A stretch of 64,000 nt of DNA from PALSA-505 sp036501145 (GCA_036501145.1 DASYAV010000084.1:6178-70177), one strand, 5' to 3'. Numbered from the stretch's first letter, positions 7,711 to 16,217 are shown. Notes: generated from the sequence alone by a model not told the origin. Program-made: numbers and translations.

Positions 7711-9512
7711 CAGCTGAAGTACCAGTTCTCCGGGGTCAGCGACTCGATCGGGCTCTGCGGCGTGGCGCCGTGCAGGTTGCTGGCGATCTCCGACAGCTGG
7801 TAGACGGGCATCGGCAGCCAGATCACCGGCGGGTTGTTAGCCATGTAGTCCTCGTAGGTCTGCAGGCTGGTCTTGGCACCCACGGTGGCGGCGATCGTGC
7901 GGTCCAGGCCCGGGTTGGAGTAGTTGCTGAAGTTCGACGTCGAGCCGGTGGCGAACAGCTGGTCGCCGGTCGGGTACGGGTCCACGCCGTACGTCCAGCC
8001 GCCGCCGTAGAAGGCCATCTGCCACGAGCACCCGGACTGGCTCGGCTTGCACGGCGCGAGCCGGCCGATGATCGTGTTGAACGGCGCGGTGCTCAGTGTC
8101 ACCTGCATGCCGGCCTGGGCGAACGCGGACTTGAGCGCCTGCATCATCTGGCTGGCCTCCACGCTGCCGGACGCGTACGGCAGGCTGAACACCATCTTCG
8201 CGCCGCTCGGCACGCCCGGCCCGCAGTGCCCGGCGCCGCTGCCGGGGGAGGTGCAGGTGGACACGCCGCCCGGCTTGACCGTCCAGCCGTGGCTCTTCAG
8301 CAGCTGGACCGCCTTGGCCGGCGAGTACTTCCACGGGCCGTTCTTCTCGTAGCTGTCCACGAACGGGTTGGCCGGCAGGCTCGGGATCGGGCCGTACTCG
8401 GTGTGCCCGTAGCCCTGCATCGGGCCCTTGATATAGGCCTGCTCGTCCACCAGCGACTGCATGGCCTGCCGGACGTACGGCTGGGTCACGATCGGGCCGG
8501 TGGTCGGGTTGTTGTAGTTGAGCAGGAAGAAGTTGATGCCCCAGGAGTTCCACGGCGCCGCCGTGTAGCCCTGCCCGGAGAGCACCTTGGTCTGGCTGGA
8601 CTCCTGCAGCGGCACGTAGCCGTAGCTGAGCGAGTGGCCGGACCGCAGCACGTTCAGCTCGGCGGTCTCCGAGGTGTACGGCTGCTCGACGAAGAACTTG
8701 AGCTTGTGGTTGTCCGGGCCGGAGTAGGCCGGGTTGGCCGCGAACTTCACGTAACCGTCGGTGTTGTAGGCGACCATCTTCCACGGGCCGTCCACCACGT
8801 GCCACAGCGGGTTGCTGCCGTAGGTGGAGATCTGCTTGGACTGCGCGGTGAGGAAGTTGAACACCTTGACCGCGCCGGCCGGGGTCTCGTCGTAGTTGCC
8901 GACCTTCCCGGACGCGGAGGTCTTGTCCCAGGCCTGCTGCGGGATCGGGGTGATCTGGGAGAGCTGGTCGTAGGTGAACCAGGTCGGGTTGACCGGATGC
9001 TTCAGCGTCAGCACGATCTGCTTGGGGCTGTCCACCTTGAAGCTCTTCATGCTGTCCGGGAACTCGCCGGGGATGTAGGCCGCGAAGTTCTTCTTGTTGG
9101 CCTGCAGCAGGTTCAGCCAGAACGCGACGTCGCGGGTAGTGACCGGGGTGCCGTCGGACCACTTCCAGTTGCCCATCGTGATCGTGACCACGGTGTCGTT
9201 GTGGGAGTACGTGGGGATGCCGGCCAGGCTCCTGGTCGTGTCCACCACCGGCTGGCCGTTCTTGCCGATCCAGTACAGCGACCGGTAGGACAGCCGCTGG
9301 AATCCCTCGATGTTCGCCACGCTGTAGTACGTGCCGGTGAGCATCGGGAAGATGTAGTCGGGGGCGGCGCCGGGCTCCTCCGCGAACGTCGCGGTGGTGC
9401 TGGTGCTGCCGCTGGACCCGCCGCCGGAGCTCGAGCCGCCCGACGAGCAGGCGGTGACGAGCATGGCGGTGACGGCGCAGGCTGCGGCGCCTGCCAGGTA
9501 TCTGCTTCTCAT
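7710..9512 (-). CDS. Peptide-binding lipoprotein of ABC transporter (SBP family 5)
   Basis: 600 residues. A lipoprotein signal peptide ends in the lipobox LVTAC with Cys22, followed by a Ser/Gly-rich linker (about 23-38) that tethers the protein outside the membrane. The rest is a DppA/OppA-type family 5 solute-binding fold, with WSDGTPVTTRDVAFWLN and VRQAMQSLVDEQAYI as typical segments. The ATG at 9512 is fixed by a strong GGGAGG site 5 bases upstream and the lipobox; longer frames are antisense noise. It overlaps the stop of the peptidase gene by ATGA. It probably captures pyroglutamyl peptides or similar small peptides. Confidence 0.93.
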   Translation of the reverse strand: MRSRYLAGAAACAVTAMLVTACSSGGSSSGGGSSGSTSTTATFAEEPGAAPDYIFPMLTGTYYSVANIEGFQRLSYRSLYWIGKNGQPVVDTTRSLAGIPTYSHNDTVVTITMGNWKWSDGTPVTTRDVAFWLNLLQANKKNFAAYIPGEFPDSMKSFKVDSPKQIVLTLKHPVNPTWFTYDQLSQITPIPQQAWDKTSASGKVGNYDETPAGAVKVFNFLTAQSKQISTYGSNPLWHVVDGPWKMVAYNTDGYVKFAANPAYSGPDNHKLKFFVEQPYTSETAELNVLRSGHSLSYGYVPLQESSQTKVLSGQGYTAAPWNSWGINFFLLNYNNPTTGPIVTQPYVRQAMQSLVDEQAYIKGPMQGYGHTEYGPIPSLPANPFVDSYEKNGPWKYSPAKAVQLLKSHGWTVKPGGVSTCTSPGSGAGHCGPGVPSGAKMVFSLPYASGSVEASQMMQALKSAFAQAGMQVTLSTAPFNTIIGRLAPCKPSQSGCSWQMAFYGGGWTYGVDPYPTGDQLFATGSTSNFSNYSNPGLDRTIAATVGAKTSLQTYEDYMANNPPVIWLPMPVYQLSEIASNLHGATPQSPIESLTPENWYFS

Positions 9513-10174
9513 CCGGTCCTCCCGGTGGAAACGGGGCCGCCGGTGCGGCCGCTTGCCCGGCAGGTATCGAGGACGACGTCGAGCCCTGCCTGCTGCAGCG
9601 CGAAGGACATCGACGGCTCGCTGGCCGGCTTGGTGACCTGCGCGGGCAGCAGCGGAACGTGCACGAAGCCGACCAGGCAGCCGGTGCCGAGCCGCTCCGC
9701 CGCCTGCGCGGCCAGGTAGAAGGACATGTTGCACAGGTAGGTCCCGGCGGTGTTCGACAGGTAGCCGGGTATCTCCGCGTCCCGCCAGGCGCCGAGGATC
9801 TCCCCGGCGGGCAGGGTGGTCAGGTAGGCGGCTGCGCCGCCGGCCGCGACCGGGTGGCGTGGCCACGGCTCACCGCCGGCCTGCGGGTCGGCCTCTGGGT
9901 CGCCGGTCTGCCAGCAGCCGATGTTGACCGCGACCGCCTCGACGCTGAGCGCGGGGCGCCCGGCCGCCAGGCCGACCCCGATCCACACGTCCGGGCGGAC
10001 GTCCTCCATCAGCGCCGGCACGGCCTCGGCGACGTTCGCCGCGGTCGTCTCGAGCACCTCGGCCCGCAAGTCGCCGCGCGCCGGCTGGCGGTCCCGCAGC
10101 GCACGGACGAGCAGTTCAGATGGGTTGACGGCGAAGCGTGAAAACGGGCCGAAGCCCTGGACCAGGATCTTCAT
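9509..10174 (-). CDS. pcp: Pyroglutamyl peptidase I (pyrrolidone-carboxylate peptidase)
   Basis: 221 residues, the usual length for family C15. The catalytic triad is visible as Glu79 (SVEAVAVNIG), Cys148 (NTAGTYLCNMSFY) and His172 (GFVHVPLLPAQ). The enzyme removes N-terminal pyroglutamate from peptides in the cytosol, yielding 5-oxoproline. It is the first gene of the operon, so the peptide importer and PxpA are made with it. The ATG at 10174 (MKILVQGFGP) is the family start; the upstream region holds the operator shared with the divergent GntR gene. Confidence 0.95.
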   Translation of the reverse strand: MKILVQGFGPFSRFAVNPSELLVRALRDRQPARGDLRAEVLETTAANVAEAVPALMEDVRPDVWIGVGLAAGRPALSVEAVAVNIGCWQTGDPEADPQAGGEPWPRHPVAAGGAAAYLTTLPAGEILGAWRDAEIPGYLSNTAGTYLCNMSFYLAAQAAERLGTGCLVGFVHVPLLPAQVTKPASEPSMSFALQQAGLDVVLDTCRASGRTGGPVSTGRTG

Positions 10175-10233
10175 GGCCCCCTCGTGGGGTGTGGCAGCGG
10201 GCCGGGTGGCCAGGTTGGCGACAAACCTACATG

Positions 10234-10244
10234 TTGTTGAACAA
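10234..10244. promoter_or_regulatory. FadR-type GntR operator in the pcp/gntR divergent promoter
   Basis: TTGTTGAACAA fits the FadR-subfamily half-site pattern TNGTNNNACNA exactly. It is the only such palindrome noticed in the 153-base region between the pcp start (10174) and the GntR start (10328). It is likely bound by the divergent GntR regulator to control both transcripts. That the site matches the family rule is read directly; binding is inferred. Confidence 0.6.
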
Positions 10245-10327
10245 TCCATCAAGATATGCTTTCGTCTCAATCGTCACCAGCCCGCGGCCGGCACATACGG
10301 TGGGGCTGCACAACCGGGAGGGCACAG

Positions 10328-11029
10328 ATGAGCGCCGGAGTCAGCGCCGCGATGGTGGCGAGGCTGACCCGTGACCGGGTGCTGCTCGCCCAGATCGGCA
10401 CGGCCGAGCGGGTCGCCACGCTGCTCCGCGACAACATCGCCGACGGCGTGTTCCCGCCGGGCACCCGGCTGTCCGAGGAGGCCATCGGCCAGGCACTGGG
10501 CGTGTCCCGCAACACCCTGCGCGAGGCGTTCCGGCTGCTCTGCCACGAGCGGCTGGCCGTGCACGAGCTCAACCGCGGCATCTTCGTGCCCGTGCTGACC
10601 GGCGAGGACGTCGTGGACCTGTACCGGCTGCGGCGGCTGGTCGAGGGCGGCGCCGCCCGGCTGGCCGGGCAGGCCAGCGACCAGGCCCGCGACGCCGTCG
10701 TGGCGGCCGTGGCCGAGGGCGAGGCGGCCAGCGGGGCCGGCGACTGGCAGGCGTTCCGGTCCGCCGACCTGCACTTCCACCAGGCCGTGGCCGCGCTGGC
10801 CGGCAGCCCGCGGGTGGACGAGCTGATGCGCCGGGCGCTGGCCGAGCTGCGGCTGGTCTTCCACGTGATGAAGGATCCGGAGGAGTTCCACCGCCCGTTC
10901 GTGGCGAAGAACCGGGTCATCGGCCAGCTGATCGCCGACGGCGACGGCCCGGCCGCGGAGCGGGAACTGCTCGCCTACCTGGCCGACGCCGAGCGCACCC
11001 TGCTGGCCGCCTACCGGGCGGCCGGATGA
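10328..11029 (+). CDS. GntR-family regulator (FadR/FCD subfamily) of the pyroglutamate locus
   Basis: 233 residues. An N-terminal winged helix-turn-helix (about 20-85) includes GTRLSEEAIGQALGVSRNTL. It is followed by an all-helical FCD ligand domain with the metal-binding type pattern FRSADLHFHQAVAALAGS. The start at ATG 10328 has a GGGAGG site 6 bases upstream; earlier in-frame ATGs lie in the promoter. It is divergent from pcp and followed by pxpB, so it probably senses 5-oxoproline or glutamate and represses both arms. The ligand is inferred from context only. Confidence 0.9.
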   Translation: MSAGVSAAMVARLTRDRVLLAQIGTAERVATLLRDNIADGVFPPGTRLSEEAIGQALGVSRNTLREAFRLLCHERLAVHELNRGIFVPVLTGEDVVDLYRLRRLVEGGAARLAGQASDQARDAVVAAVAEGEAASGAGDWQAFRSADLHFHQAVAALAGSPRVDELMRRALAELRLVFHVMKDPEEFHRPFVAKNRVIGQLIADGDGPAAERELLAYLADAERTLLAAYRAAG

Positions 11030-11063
11030 CCGGCCGGGCCAGGGGCAACCGCCGGGGGGCGCG

Positions 11064-11678
11064 GTGAGGTTCCTGCCGGTGGGCGGGTCCGCCCTGCTCA
11101 TCGAGCTGGACGGGATCGCCGACGTGCTCGCGCTGCACGCCGAGATCGAGCGCAGGCGGGCCGCAGGCTGGGCGCCGTCGCTGGTCGACGTGATCCCGTC
11201 GGCGCGCACGATCCTGCTCGACGGGGTGACCGACCGGGACGCGCTGGCCGCGCAGATCCCGGCCTGGACGGTTCCGCCCGCCCCTCCGCCGGACGGCCCG
11301 GCCGTCGAGATCCCGTGCCGCTACACCGGCGACGACCTGGCCGCGGTGGCCGCCGCCTGGCGGGTCCCCCCGGCCGAGGTGGCCCGGATCCACACCGCGC
11401 AGACGTTCCGGGTGGCGTTCTGCGGGTTCTCGCCGGGCTTCGCCTACCTGGCCGGGCTGCCCCGGCGGTTCGCCCTGCCCCGGCGGCCCAGCCCGCGCAC
11501 CACCGTGCCGGCCGGCAGCGTGGCGGTGGCCGACACCTACACCGGCGTGTACCCGCGGCCCTCGCCCGGCGGCTGGCAGATCATCGGCTACACCGACGCG
11601 GTGATGTGGGACGCGGCCAAGGAGCCGCCGGCCCTGCTGGTGCCCGGGCACCGGGTCCGCTTCGTGGACGCCGGCTGA
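11064..11678 (+). CDS. pxpB: 5-oxoprolinase subunit B (KipI-like)
   Basis: 204 residues of the allophanate-hydrolase subunit 1/KipI family. The conserved core VAFCGFSPGFAYLAGLP and the end TVPAGSVAVADTYTGVYPRP, SPGGWQIIGYT are present. It works with PxpC and PxpA in ATP-dependent cleavage of 5-oxoproline to glutamate. The GTG start at 11064 lies 34 bases after the GntR stop, so it is probably in one transcript with it. The downstream subunit starts 22 bases after its stop. Confidence 0.93.
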   Translation: MRFLPVGGSALLIELDGIADVLALHAEIERRRAAGWAPSLVDVIPSARTILLDGVTDRDALAAQIPAWTVPPAPPPDGPAVEIPCRYTGDDLAAVAAAWRVPPAEVARIHTAQTFRVAFCGFSPGFAYLAGLPRRFALPRRPSPRTTVPAGSVAVADTYTGVYPRPSPGGWQIIGYTDAVMWDAAKEPPALLVPGHRVRFVDAG

Positions 11679-11700
11679 TGGCCGGCCTGGACGTGCGCCT

Positions 11701-12561
11701 ATGACGAGCATCTGCGTCGAGCGGCCCGGCGCGCTGACCACCGTGCAGGACGCCGGCCGGCCCGGGCTGGCCCACCTGGGCGTGCCCCGGTCCGGCGCGC
11801 TCGACCCGGCCGCGCACCGGCTGGCCAACCGGCTGGTCGGCAACCCGGAGTCCGCGCCGGTGCTGGAGAGCACGCTGACCGGGGTGGCGCTGCGGTTCTT
11901 CGGCGACGCCGTGGTCGCGGTGACCGGCGCGGCCGCCCCGGTGCGGCTGGACGGCCAGCCGGCCAGCTGGGGCGCCGCGGTCCGGGTCCGCTCCGGCCAG
12001 CTGCTCGACGTCGGCCGGGCCCGCCCCGGGGTGCGCAGCTACCTGGCCGTCTCCGGTGGCATCGCGGTGCCGCCGGTGCTCGGCAGCGCGTCCACCGACC
12101 TGCTGTCCGGGCTCGGCCCGGCCCCGCTGGCCCCGGACCAGATCCTGGCCACCGGCGAGCCGTCCGGCGCCCCGCCCGCCGCGCCAGGCCCGCCCCCCGG
12201 CGCCCCGGCGTCCGGACCCCTCGAGCTGCCGGTCCGCCTCGGCCCCAGGGACGAATGGCTCACCCCGGCAGGCCGCGCCACCCTGACCAGAGCCGCCTTC
12301 ACCGTGGCCATCGCGAGCAACCGGATCGGCATGCGGCTGCACGGCGCCCCGGTCGAGCAGGCCAGCCACGGCGAGCTGCCCAGCGAGGGCCTGGTCTGGG
12401 GCGCGGTGCAGCTGCTGCCGGACGGCAACCTGGTGGTGTTCCTCGCCGACCACCCCACGACCGGCGGCTATCCGGTGGTCGCCGTGGTCGACCCGGCCGG
12501 GTTCAGTGCCTGCGCCCAGGCCGCCCCGGGTTCCCCCGTCCGCTTTCGCAGCACCGGCTGA
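11701..12561 (+). CDS. pxpC: 5-oxoprolinase subunit C (KipA-like)
   Basis: 286 residues of the allophanate-hydrolase subunit 2/KipA family. Signatures include TTVQDAGRPGLAHLGVPRSG near the start, the ESTLTGVALRF segment, SNRIGMRLHG and a C-terminal DHPTTGGYPVVAVV. A Pro/Ala/Gly-rich insert at about 157-178 (GEPSGAPPAAPGPPPGAPAS) is a local linker expansion. It completes the PxpABC enzyme with pxpB just upstream and pxpA at the end of the divergent operon. Confidence 0.93.
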   Translation: MTSICVERPGALTTVQDAGRPGLAHLGVPRSGALDPAAHRLANRLVGNPESAPVLESTLTGVALRFFGDAVVAVTGAAAPVRLDGQPASWGAAVRVRSGQLLDVGRARPGVRSYLAVSGGIAVPPVLGSASTDLLSGLGPAPLAPDQILATGEPSGAPPAAPGPPPGAPASGPLELPVRLGPRDEWLTPAGRATLTRAAFTVAIASNRIGMRLHGAPVEQASHGELPSEGLVWGAVQLLPDGNLVVFLADHPTTGGYPVVAVVDPAGFSACAQAAPGSPVRFRSTG

Positions 12562-12566
12562 CATTC

Positions 12567-12584
12567 ATCCTTGACGGCTGCGCC
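12567..12584. repeat. Interspersed motif, divergent copy
   Basis: The minus strand reads GGCGCAGCCGTCAAGGAT, close to the 20-base motif found at 18801-18820 and 28678-28697. It lies 5 bases after the pxpC stop codon. The role is unknown. Confidence 0.35.
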
Positions 12585-12666
12585 TCCCCGCCCGCCGCAC
12601 CCACCCGGCCGAGGCGCCCGGCAGCCCGGCCTGGTACCGCGGCCGGCTCATGGCCGGCTGGCCGCC

Positions 12667-13689
12667 TCACTCCCGGTCATCGCTGGCTGATGGGGAGGCA
12701 CCCGGCCCGGCTGAGGAGCCCGGTGCGGCGATATGGAAGGCCACCCGGGCGGCGGGGATGCGCTCCTGCTCACGAGCCAGCAGGGCCAGTGCGCGGCTGT
12801 CCGCCTCGGTCGGGTGGCTCTCGTCCAGCGCGCGTGGCCACAGCCGGGCATGGCGGACGGCGGCGACCTCGGCCGCGTAGACCAGTGCCTGGCCGACCAG
12901 GTAGAGCAGTGCGAACATGCCCGCCACGGTGGCGAAGCTGCCATACACCGGTCCGGCCTGGGTCACCAGCCGGGCCAGCAGCGGCGCGCCGACGTTGAGC
13001 ACCACCGCCACCACCACCGCGCCCAGGGCGGCGGCCGGCCACAGGGCCCGGACCGGCGCGGGCCGCGCCAGCAGCAACCGGGCGGCCAGCAGCAACACCG
13101 CGAAGGCAACCAGCGCCGACCCGGCCACCGCCGCCGTGCGCTGCACTCCGGGCTGGCCGGGCAGCGCGGTGGCCACCACGGTGAGCGCACCGACCGCCAG
13201 TCCCCCCAGCAGCAGCGTCGCCACCATGACGAACACCCGGACGTAGCGGGAGACGAACTGGGCACGCAGCCGGTACGGGACCGCCGCAACATGGTTCAGC
13301 GTCTGGTAGACCGAGAACACCACGCCGGTCCCGGAGAACAGCAAACCGATCAGGCCGATCACGAGCGGGACTGCCGACGTCGGCAAGGTGGCCAGCGCAT
13401 GCTCGACCGTGGGCCGCAGCGCATCCGGAACAACCGCGGCGACCAGCCGCTCGCGCAGGTGCGCATGCCTGGCCAGCACCCGGGACAGCCCCGCCACTCC
13501 CAGCAGCAGCAGCGGGAAGATGCTCAGGAACCCGTAGTAGGTGATGAGCGCGGCTTCCCGCCCGCCCTCATCGTCGCCGTACTTCTTCATCACCGCGTAG
13601 GGGAACCCCAGCACGCCATGCCTGCGCTGCAGCCGGTCCGCCCAGGCGACAACCCGGTTCACCCGGGCGGTCAAGCTCTCCAACCCCAT
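12667..13689 (-). CDS. YihY/BrkB-family inner-membrane protein
   Basis: 340 residues with about six membrane spans in the YihY/BrkB arrangement. Typical features are REAALITYYGFLSIFPLLLL in the first span, GLLFSGTGVVFSVYQTLNHV, and AGPVYGSFATVAGMFALLYL late in the fold. The family is widespread; its biochemical role is not settled, and the old label ribonuclease BN is wrong. The start at 13689 (MGLESLTARVNRVV) fits the family better than GTG 13722. It is convergent with pxpC and carries a Ser/Gly/Pro-rich tail. Confidence 0.85.
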   Translation of the reverse strand: MGLESLTARVNRVVAWADRLQRRHGVLGFPYAVMKKYGDDEGGREAALITYYGFLSIFPLLLLGVAGLSRVLARHAHLRERLVAAVVPDALRPTVEHALATLPTSAVPLVIGLIGLLFSGTGVVFSVYQTLNHVAAVPYRLRAQFVSRYVRVFVMVATLLLGGLAVGALTVVATALPGQPGVQRTAAVAGSALVAFAVLLLAARLLLARPAPVRALWPAAALGAVVVAVVLNVGAPLLARLVTQAGPVYGSFATVAGMFALLYLVGQALVYAAEVAAVRHARLWPRALDESHPTEADSRALALLAREQERIPAARVAFHIAAPGSSAGPGASPSASDDRE

Positions 13690-13737
13690 AAGCCCAGCCT
13701 GCCCGCACTGTCCGGCCGGCACACTGTGACCGGATGC

Positions 13738-13773
13738 GCCGGCCGCCGGGCCCTGAAGGCTCCGGCGGCCGGC
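13738..13773. terminator. Hairpin downstream of the MFS gene
   Basis: GCCGGCCGCCGG (13738-13749) and CCGGCGGCCGGC (13762-13773) are perfect 12-bp inverted arms with a 12-base loop. The hairpin lies 45 bases past the stop of the minus-strand MFS gene and upstream of the BrkB-family gene, so it probably ends the MFS transcript. There is no U-tract, as is common in high-GC actinomycetes. Confidence 0.5.
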
Positions 13774-13818
13774 TTCGGTCCGCTGGCTGGCCGCTCCTGG
13801 GACGGCGGCCCGGGCCGG

Positions 13819-15492
13819 TCAGCTGGCGCGACCCGTGGTGATCAGGACCCCCGGGGCCGATGCGGCGGTGGCGCCGGGTGCGGTCTGCCCGGCCGGGGTG
13901 TGGTGGCCGGCCTGCGGGGCCGGGGTGTGCTGGCCGGCCTGCGGGGCCGGGGTGTGCCGCGCGGCCGGGCTGGCGGTGTGCGCGGCGGCGCGGGCCGGCA
14001 GGAACGCGATCGCGGCCAGCGCGCCGAGCAGCGCGGCGCCGACGGCGGCGAGCACCGCGACGTCCGAACCGGTGACGAAGGCCTGCTGGGCGGCGTGCGC
14101 CAGGGCCTGGCCGGCCGGGCCGTGCGCCTGCCGGGCGGCGGCCAGCACCGCGGCCAGCGAACCGGTGGCGTGCGCGGCGCCGCCCGCCAGGTGAGCCGTC
14201 GCGGCGTGCAGATGGCTGGCGAACACCGAGGACGCGACCGAGCCCATCACCGCGACGCCGACCGCCCCGCCGATCTCCCGGGTCGTGTCGTTGACCGCCG
14301 AGCCCACGCCGGCCTGCGCCGGGGGCAGCGAACCCATGATCGACTCGGTGGCGGGAGCCATCGCCAGCCCCATCCCGATCGCGATGAGCACGCTGGCCGG
14401 GGCCAGGAACATGTAGCCGGTGTGCACGGTGGACGTGGCCATCAGGCCGAACCCGGCGGCCATGAACACCAGGCCCGCGGCGACGGCCAGCTTGGTGCCG
14501 GCCCGCGCGGTCAGCTTGGCCGACAGCGCCGAGGTGACCCCCATGCCCACGGCGAACGGCACCGTGCGCGCGCCGGCCTGCAGGGCGCTGTAGCCGAGCA
14601 CGAACTGCATCTGCTGGGTGAACAGGAACAGCCAGCCGAACAGCGCGAAGAAGATCATGGTCACCGCGAAGCTGGCCGCGCTGAACCGGGCGTTCGCGAA
14701 GACCCGCAGGTCAACCATCGGGTGCGAGCTGCGCAGCTCGACGGCCACCCAGGCCGCCATGACGGCCAGGCCGCCACCGGCGATGCCCAGCGTGCTCGCG
14801 CTCAGCCAGCCGTGCTGCGGGGCCTCGATGATCGCGTACACCAGGGCCAGCAGGCCGGCCACCGACAGCACCGCGCCGGCCGGGTCCAGCGGCTTGGGTG
14901 CCGGGCTGGCCGACGGCGGGACGACGAACCGGCCGGCCACCAGCGCGACGGCCACGATCGGCAGGTTCACCAGGAAGATCGAGCCCCAGGCGAAGTGCTC
15001 GAGCAGCCAGCCGCCGGTGCTCGGGCCGATCGCGACGCCGACGCCGGCCACCGCCGACCAGGCGCCGATCGCCTTGGCCCGCTCGGCCGGGTTGGTGAAC
15101 ACGTTGGTCAGGATGGACAGCGTGGCGGGCATGATCGCGGCCGCGCCGATGCCCATCAGCACCCGGAAGGTGATCAGTTCGCCGGCCGACCCGGACATCC
15201 CGGCCAGCGCCGAGCCCACGCCGAAGACGGCCAGCCCGGCCGCGAGCAGCCGGTGCCTGCCGATCCGGTCGCCCAGGCTGCCCAGGGTCAGCAGCAGGCC
15301 GGCCACCGCCAGCGTGTACGCGTCGGTGATCCACTGCAGCGAGGTGGTTGACGCGTGCAGCGACCGGGACAAGGTCGGCAGCGCCACGTTCACGATCGAA
15401 CTGTCCACCACCACGAGGAGCAGGGACAGGCAGAGCACGGCGAGGGTGGCCCAGCGCCGCGCGTGGACGGTCTCAGGTGTCATGTTCTTCAT
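13819..15492 (-). CDS. MFS drug-efflux transporter, DHA2 (EmrB/QacA) family, 14 spans
   Basis: 557 residues. DHA2 motifs are clear: LLVVVDSSIVNVALPTLSRS in span 1, LGDRIGRHRLLAAG (motif A) after span 2, and AGVGVAIGPSTGGWLLEHF (motif C) in span 5. The C-terminus has a repeated HTPAPQAG/HHTPAGQ tail. The start at 15492 is set by an AGGAG six bases upstream; it lies 85 bases from the divergent PadR gene, with two operators between. It probably exports hydrophobic toxic compounds with proton exchange and is induced when PadR releases DNA. Confidence 0.9.
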   Translation of the reverse strand: MKNMTPETVHARRWATLAVLCLSLLLVVVDSSIVNVALPTLSRSLHASTTSLQWITDAYTLAVAGLLLTLGSLGDRIGRHRLLAAGLAVFGVGSALAGMSGSAGELITFRVLMGIGAAAIMPATLSILTNVFTNPAERAKAIGAWSAVAGVGVAIGPSTGGWLLEHFAWGSIFLVNLPIVAVALVAGRFVVPPSASPAPKPLDPAGAVLSVAGLLALVYAIIEAPQHGWLSASTLGIAGGGLAVMAAWVAVELRSSHPMVDLRVFANARFSAASFAVTMIFFALFGWLFLFTQQMQFVLGYSALQAGARTVPFAVGMGVTSALSAKLTARAGTKLAVAAGLVFMAAGFGLMATSTVHTGYMFLAPASVLIAIGMGLAMAPATESIMGSLPPAQAGVGSAVNDTTREIGGAVGVAVMGSVASSVFASHLHAATAHLAGGAAHATGSLAAVLAAARQAHGPAGQALAHAAQQAFVTGSDVAVLAAVGAALLGALAAIAFLPARAAAHTASPAARHTPAPQAGQHTPAPQAGHHTPAGQTAPGATAASAPGVLITTGRAS

Positions 15493-15504
15493 GTCAACTC
15501 CTAC

Positions 15505-15520
15505 ATGTTGTTTCTTACAT
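15505..15520. promoter_or_regulatory. PadR-type operator 1
   Basis: ATGT-N8-ACAT (ATGT at 15505-15508, ACAT at 15517-15520) within ACATGTTGTTTCTTACATGT. It matches the pattern described for PadR-family operators and lies just upstream of the MFS ribosome site, where binding would block transcription. Confidence 0.65.
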
Positions 15521-15547
15521 GTGGATTCCAACATGAGCACCTTTGAC

Positions 15548-15563
15548 ATGTCAAGCCATACAT
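15548..15563. promoter_or_regulatory. PadR-type operator 2
   Basis: A second ATGT-N8-ACAT (ATGT 15548-15551, ACAT 15560-15563), 43 bases centre to centre from the first, or about four helical turns. It lies just upstream of the PadR start at 15578 and so probably mediates autoregulation. An extra ACATG half-site lies between the two at 15531-15535. Confidence 0.65.
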
Positions 15564-15577
15564 GTGAAAATTTAGGT

Positions 15578-16141
15578 ATGTCGCTACGTCATGCTCTGCT
15601 CAACCTGCTGTCCGGTGAGCCCAGGAGCGGCTATGACCTGGCCCGGCTGTTCAGCGTCTCGATGGGGAACGTCTGGCCGGCCCAGCACAGCCAGATCTAT
15701 CCGGAGCTGGCCAAGCTCCTGGCCGACGGCTACATCCGGCAGACCGGCGAGGGCCCGCGCGGCCGCCGGATCTACCAGACCACTCCCGAAGGGCTGGCCG
15801 AGTTGCGGTCCTGGCTCCGCGACAGCGAGCCGGACTACTCCGTCCGCCACCCGGCCCAGCTGCGCGAGTTCTGCCTGTGGGCGCTGCCCACCGGCGAGGC
15901 GCTGGCCATGCTCGCCCGCGACCGCGCCGAATACGCCCGGCACCTGGCCCAGATCGAGGAGACCATCGCGTCCGTCGACTGGTCGGCCTACCCGCAGCGC
16001 CGGTCCAGCCGCCTCACCATCGAGTTCGGCCGCCGCTTCTACGCCCTGCAGGTCGAGTGGATCGACTGGGCCGCCGCCCAGGTCGCCGCCGGCACCCTCG
16101 ACCCCGGCGGCCCGCCCCCGGGCACCCCACCCCACGACTAA
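15578..16141 (+). CDS. PadR-family transcriptional regulator
   Basis: 187 residues. The PadR winged helix is at about 5-80: LRHALLNLLSGEPRSGYDLA, then SQIYPELAKLLADGYI and GRRIYQTTPEGLAEL. The C-terminal Vir_C/PadR helical domain (about 95-175) supports dimerisation. The ATG at 15578 is the family start, and the long frame upstream is antisense to the MFS gene. It is divergent from the MFS gene and flanked by two ATGT-N8-ACAT sites, so it is the likely repressor of that pump, released by drug binding. Confidence 0.9.
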   Translation: MSLRHALLNLLSGEPRSGYDLARLFSVSMGNVWPAQHSQIYPELAKLLADGYIRQTGEGPRGRRIYQTTPEGLAELRSWLRDSEPDYSVRHPAQLREFCLWALPTGEALAMLARDRAEYARHLAQIEETIASVDWSAYPQRRSSRLTIEFGRRFYALQVEWIDWAAAQVAAGTLDPGGPPPGTPPHD

Positions 16142-16217
16142 CCCGTCCCCCCGTCCAGCGCCCCGTCCCACCGCCCCCGTCCCACCGCGCCCCGCCCCCA
16201 GCGATCCATGATCATTT

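Noticed and set aside
12733..15351. Very long plus-strand open frame rich in Gly, Arg, Gln and His
   Set aside because: It is antisense to the BrkB and MFS genes, has no family features and shows the composition expected from the opposite strand of high-GC coding DNA.
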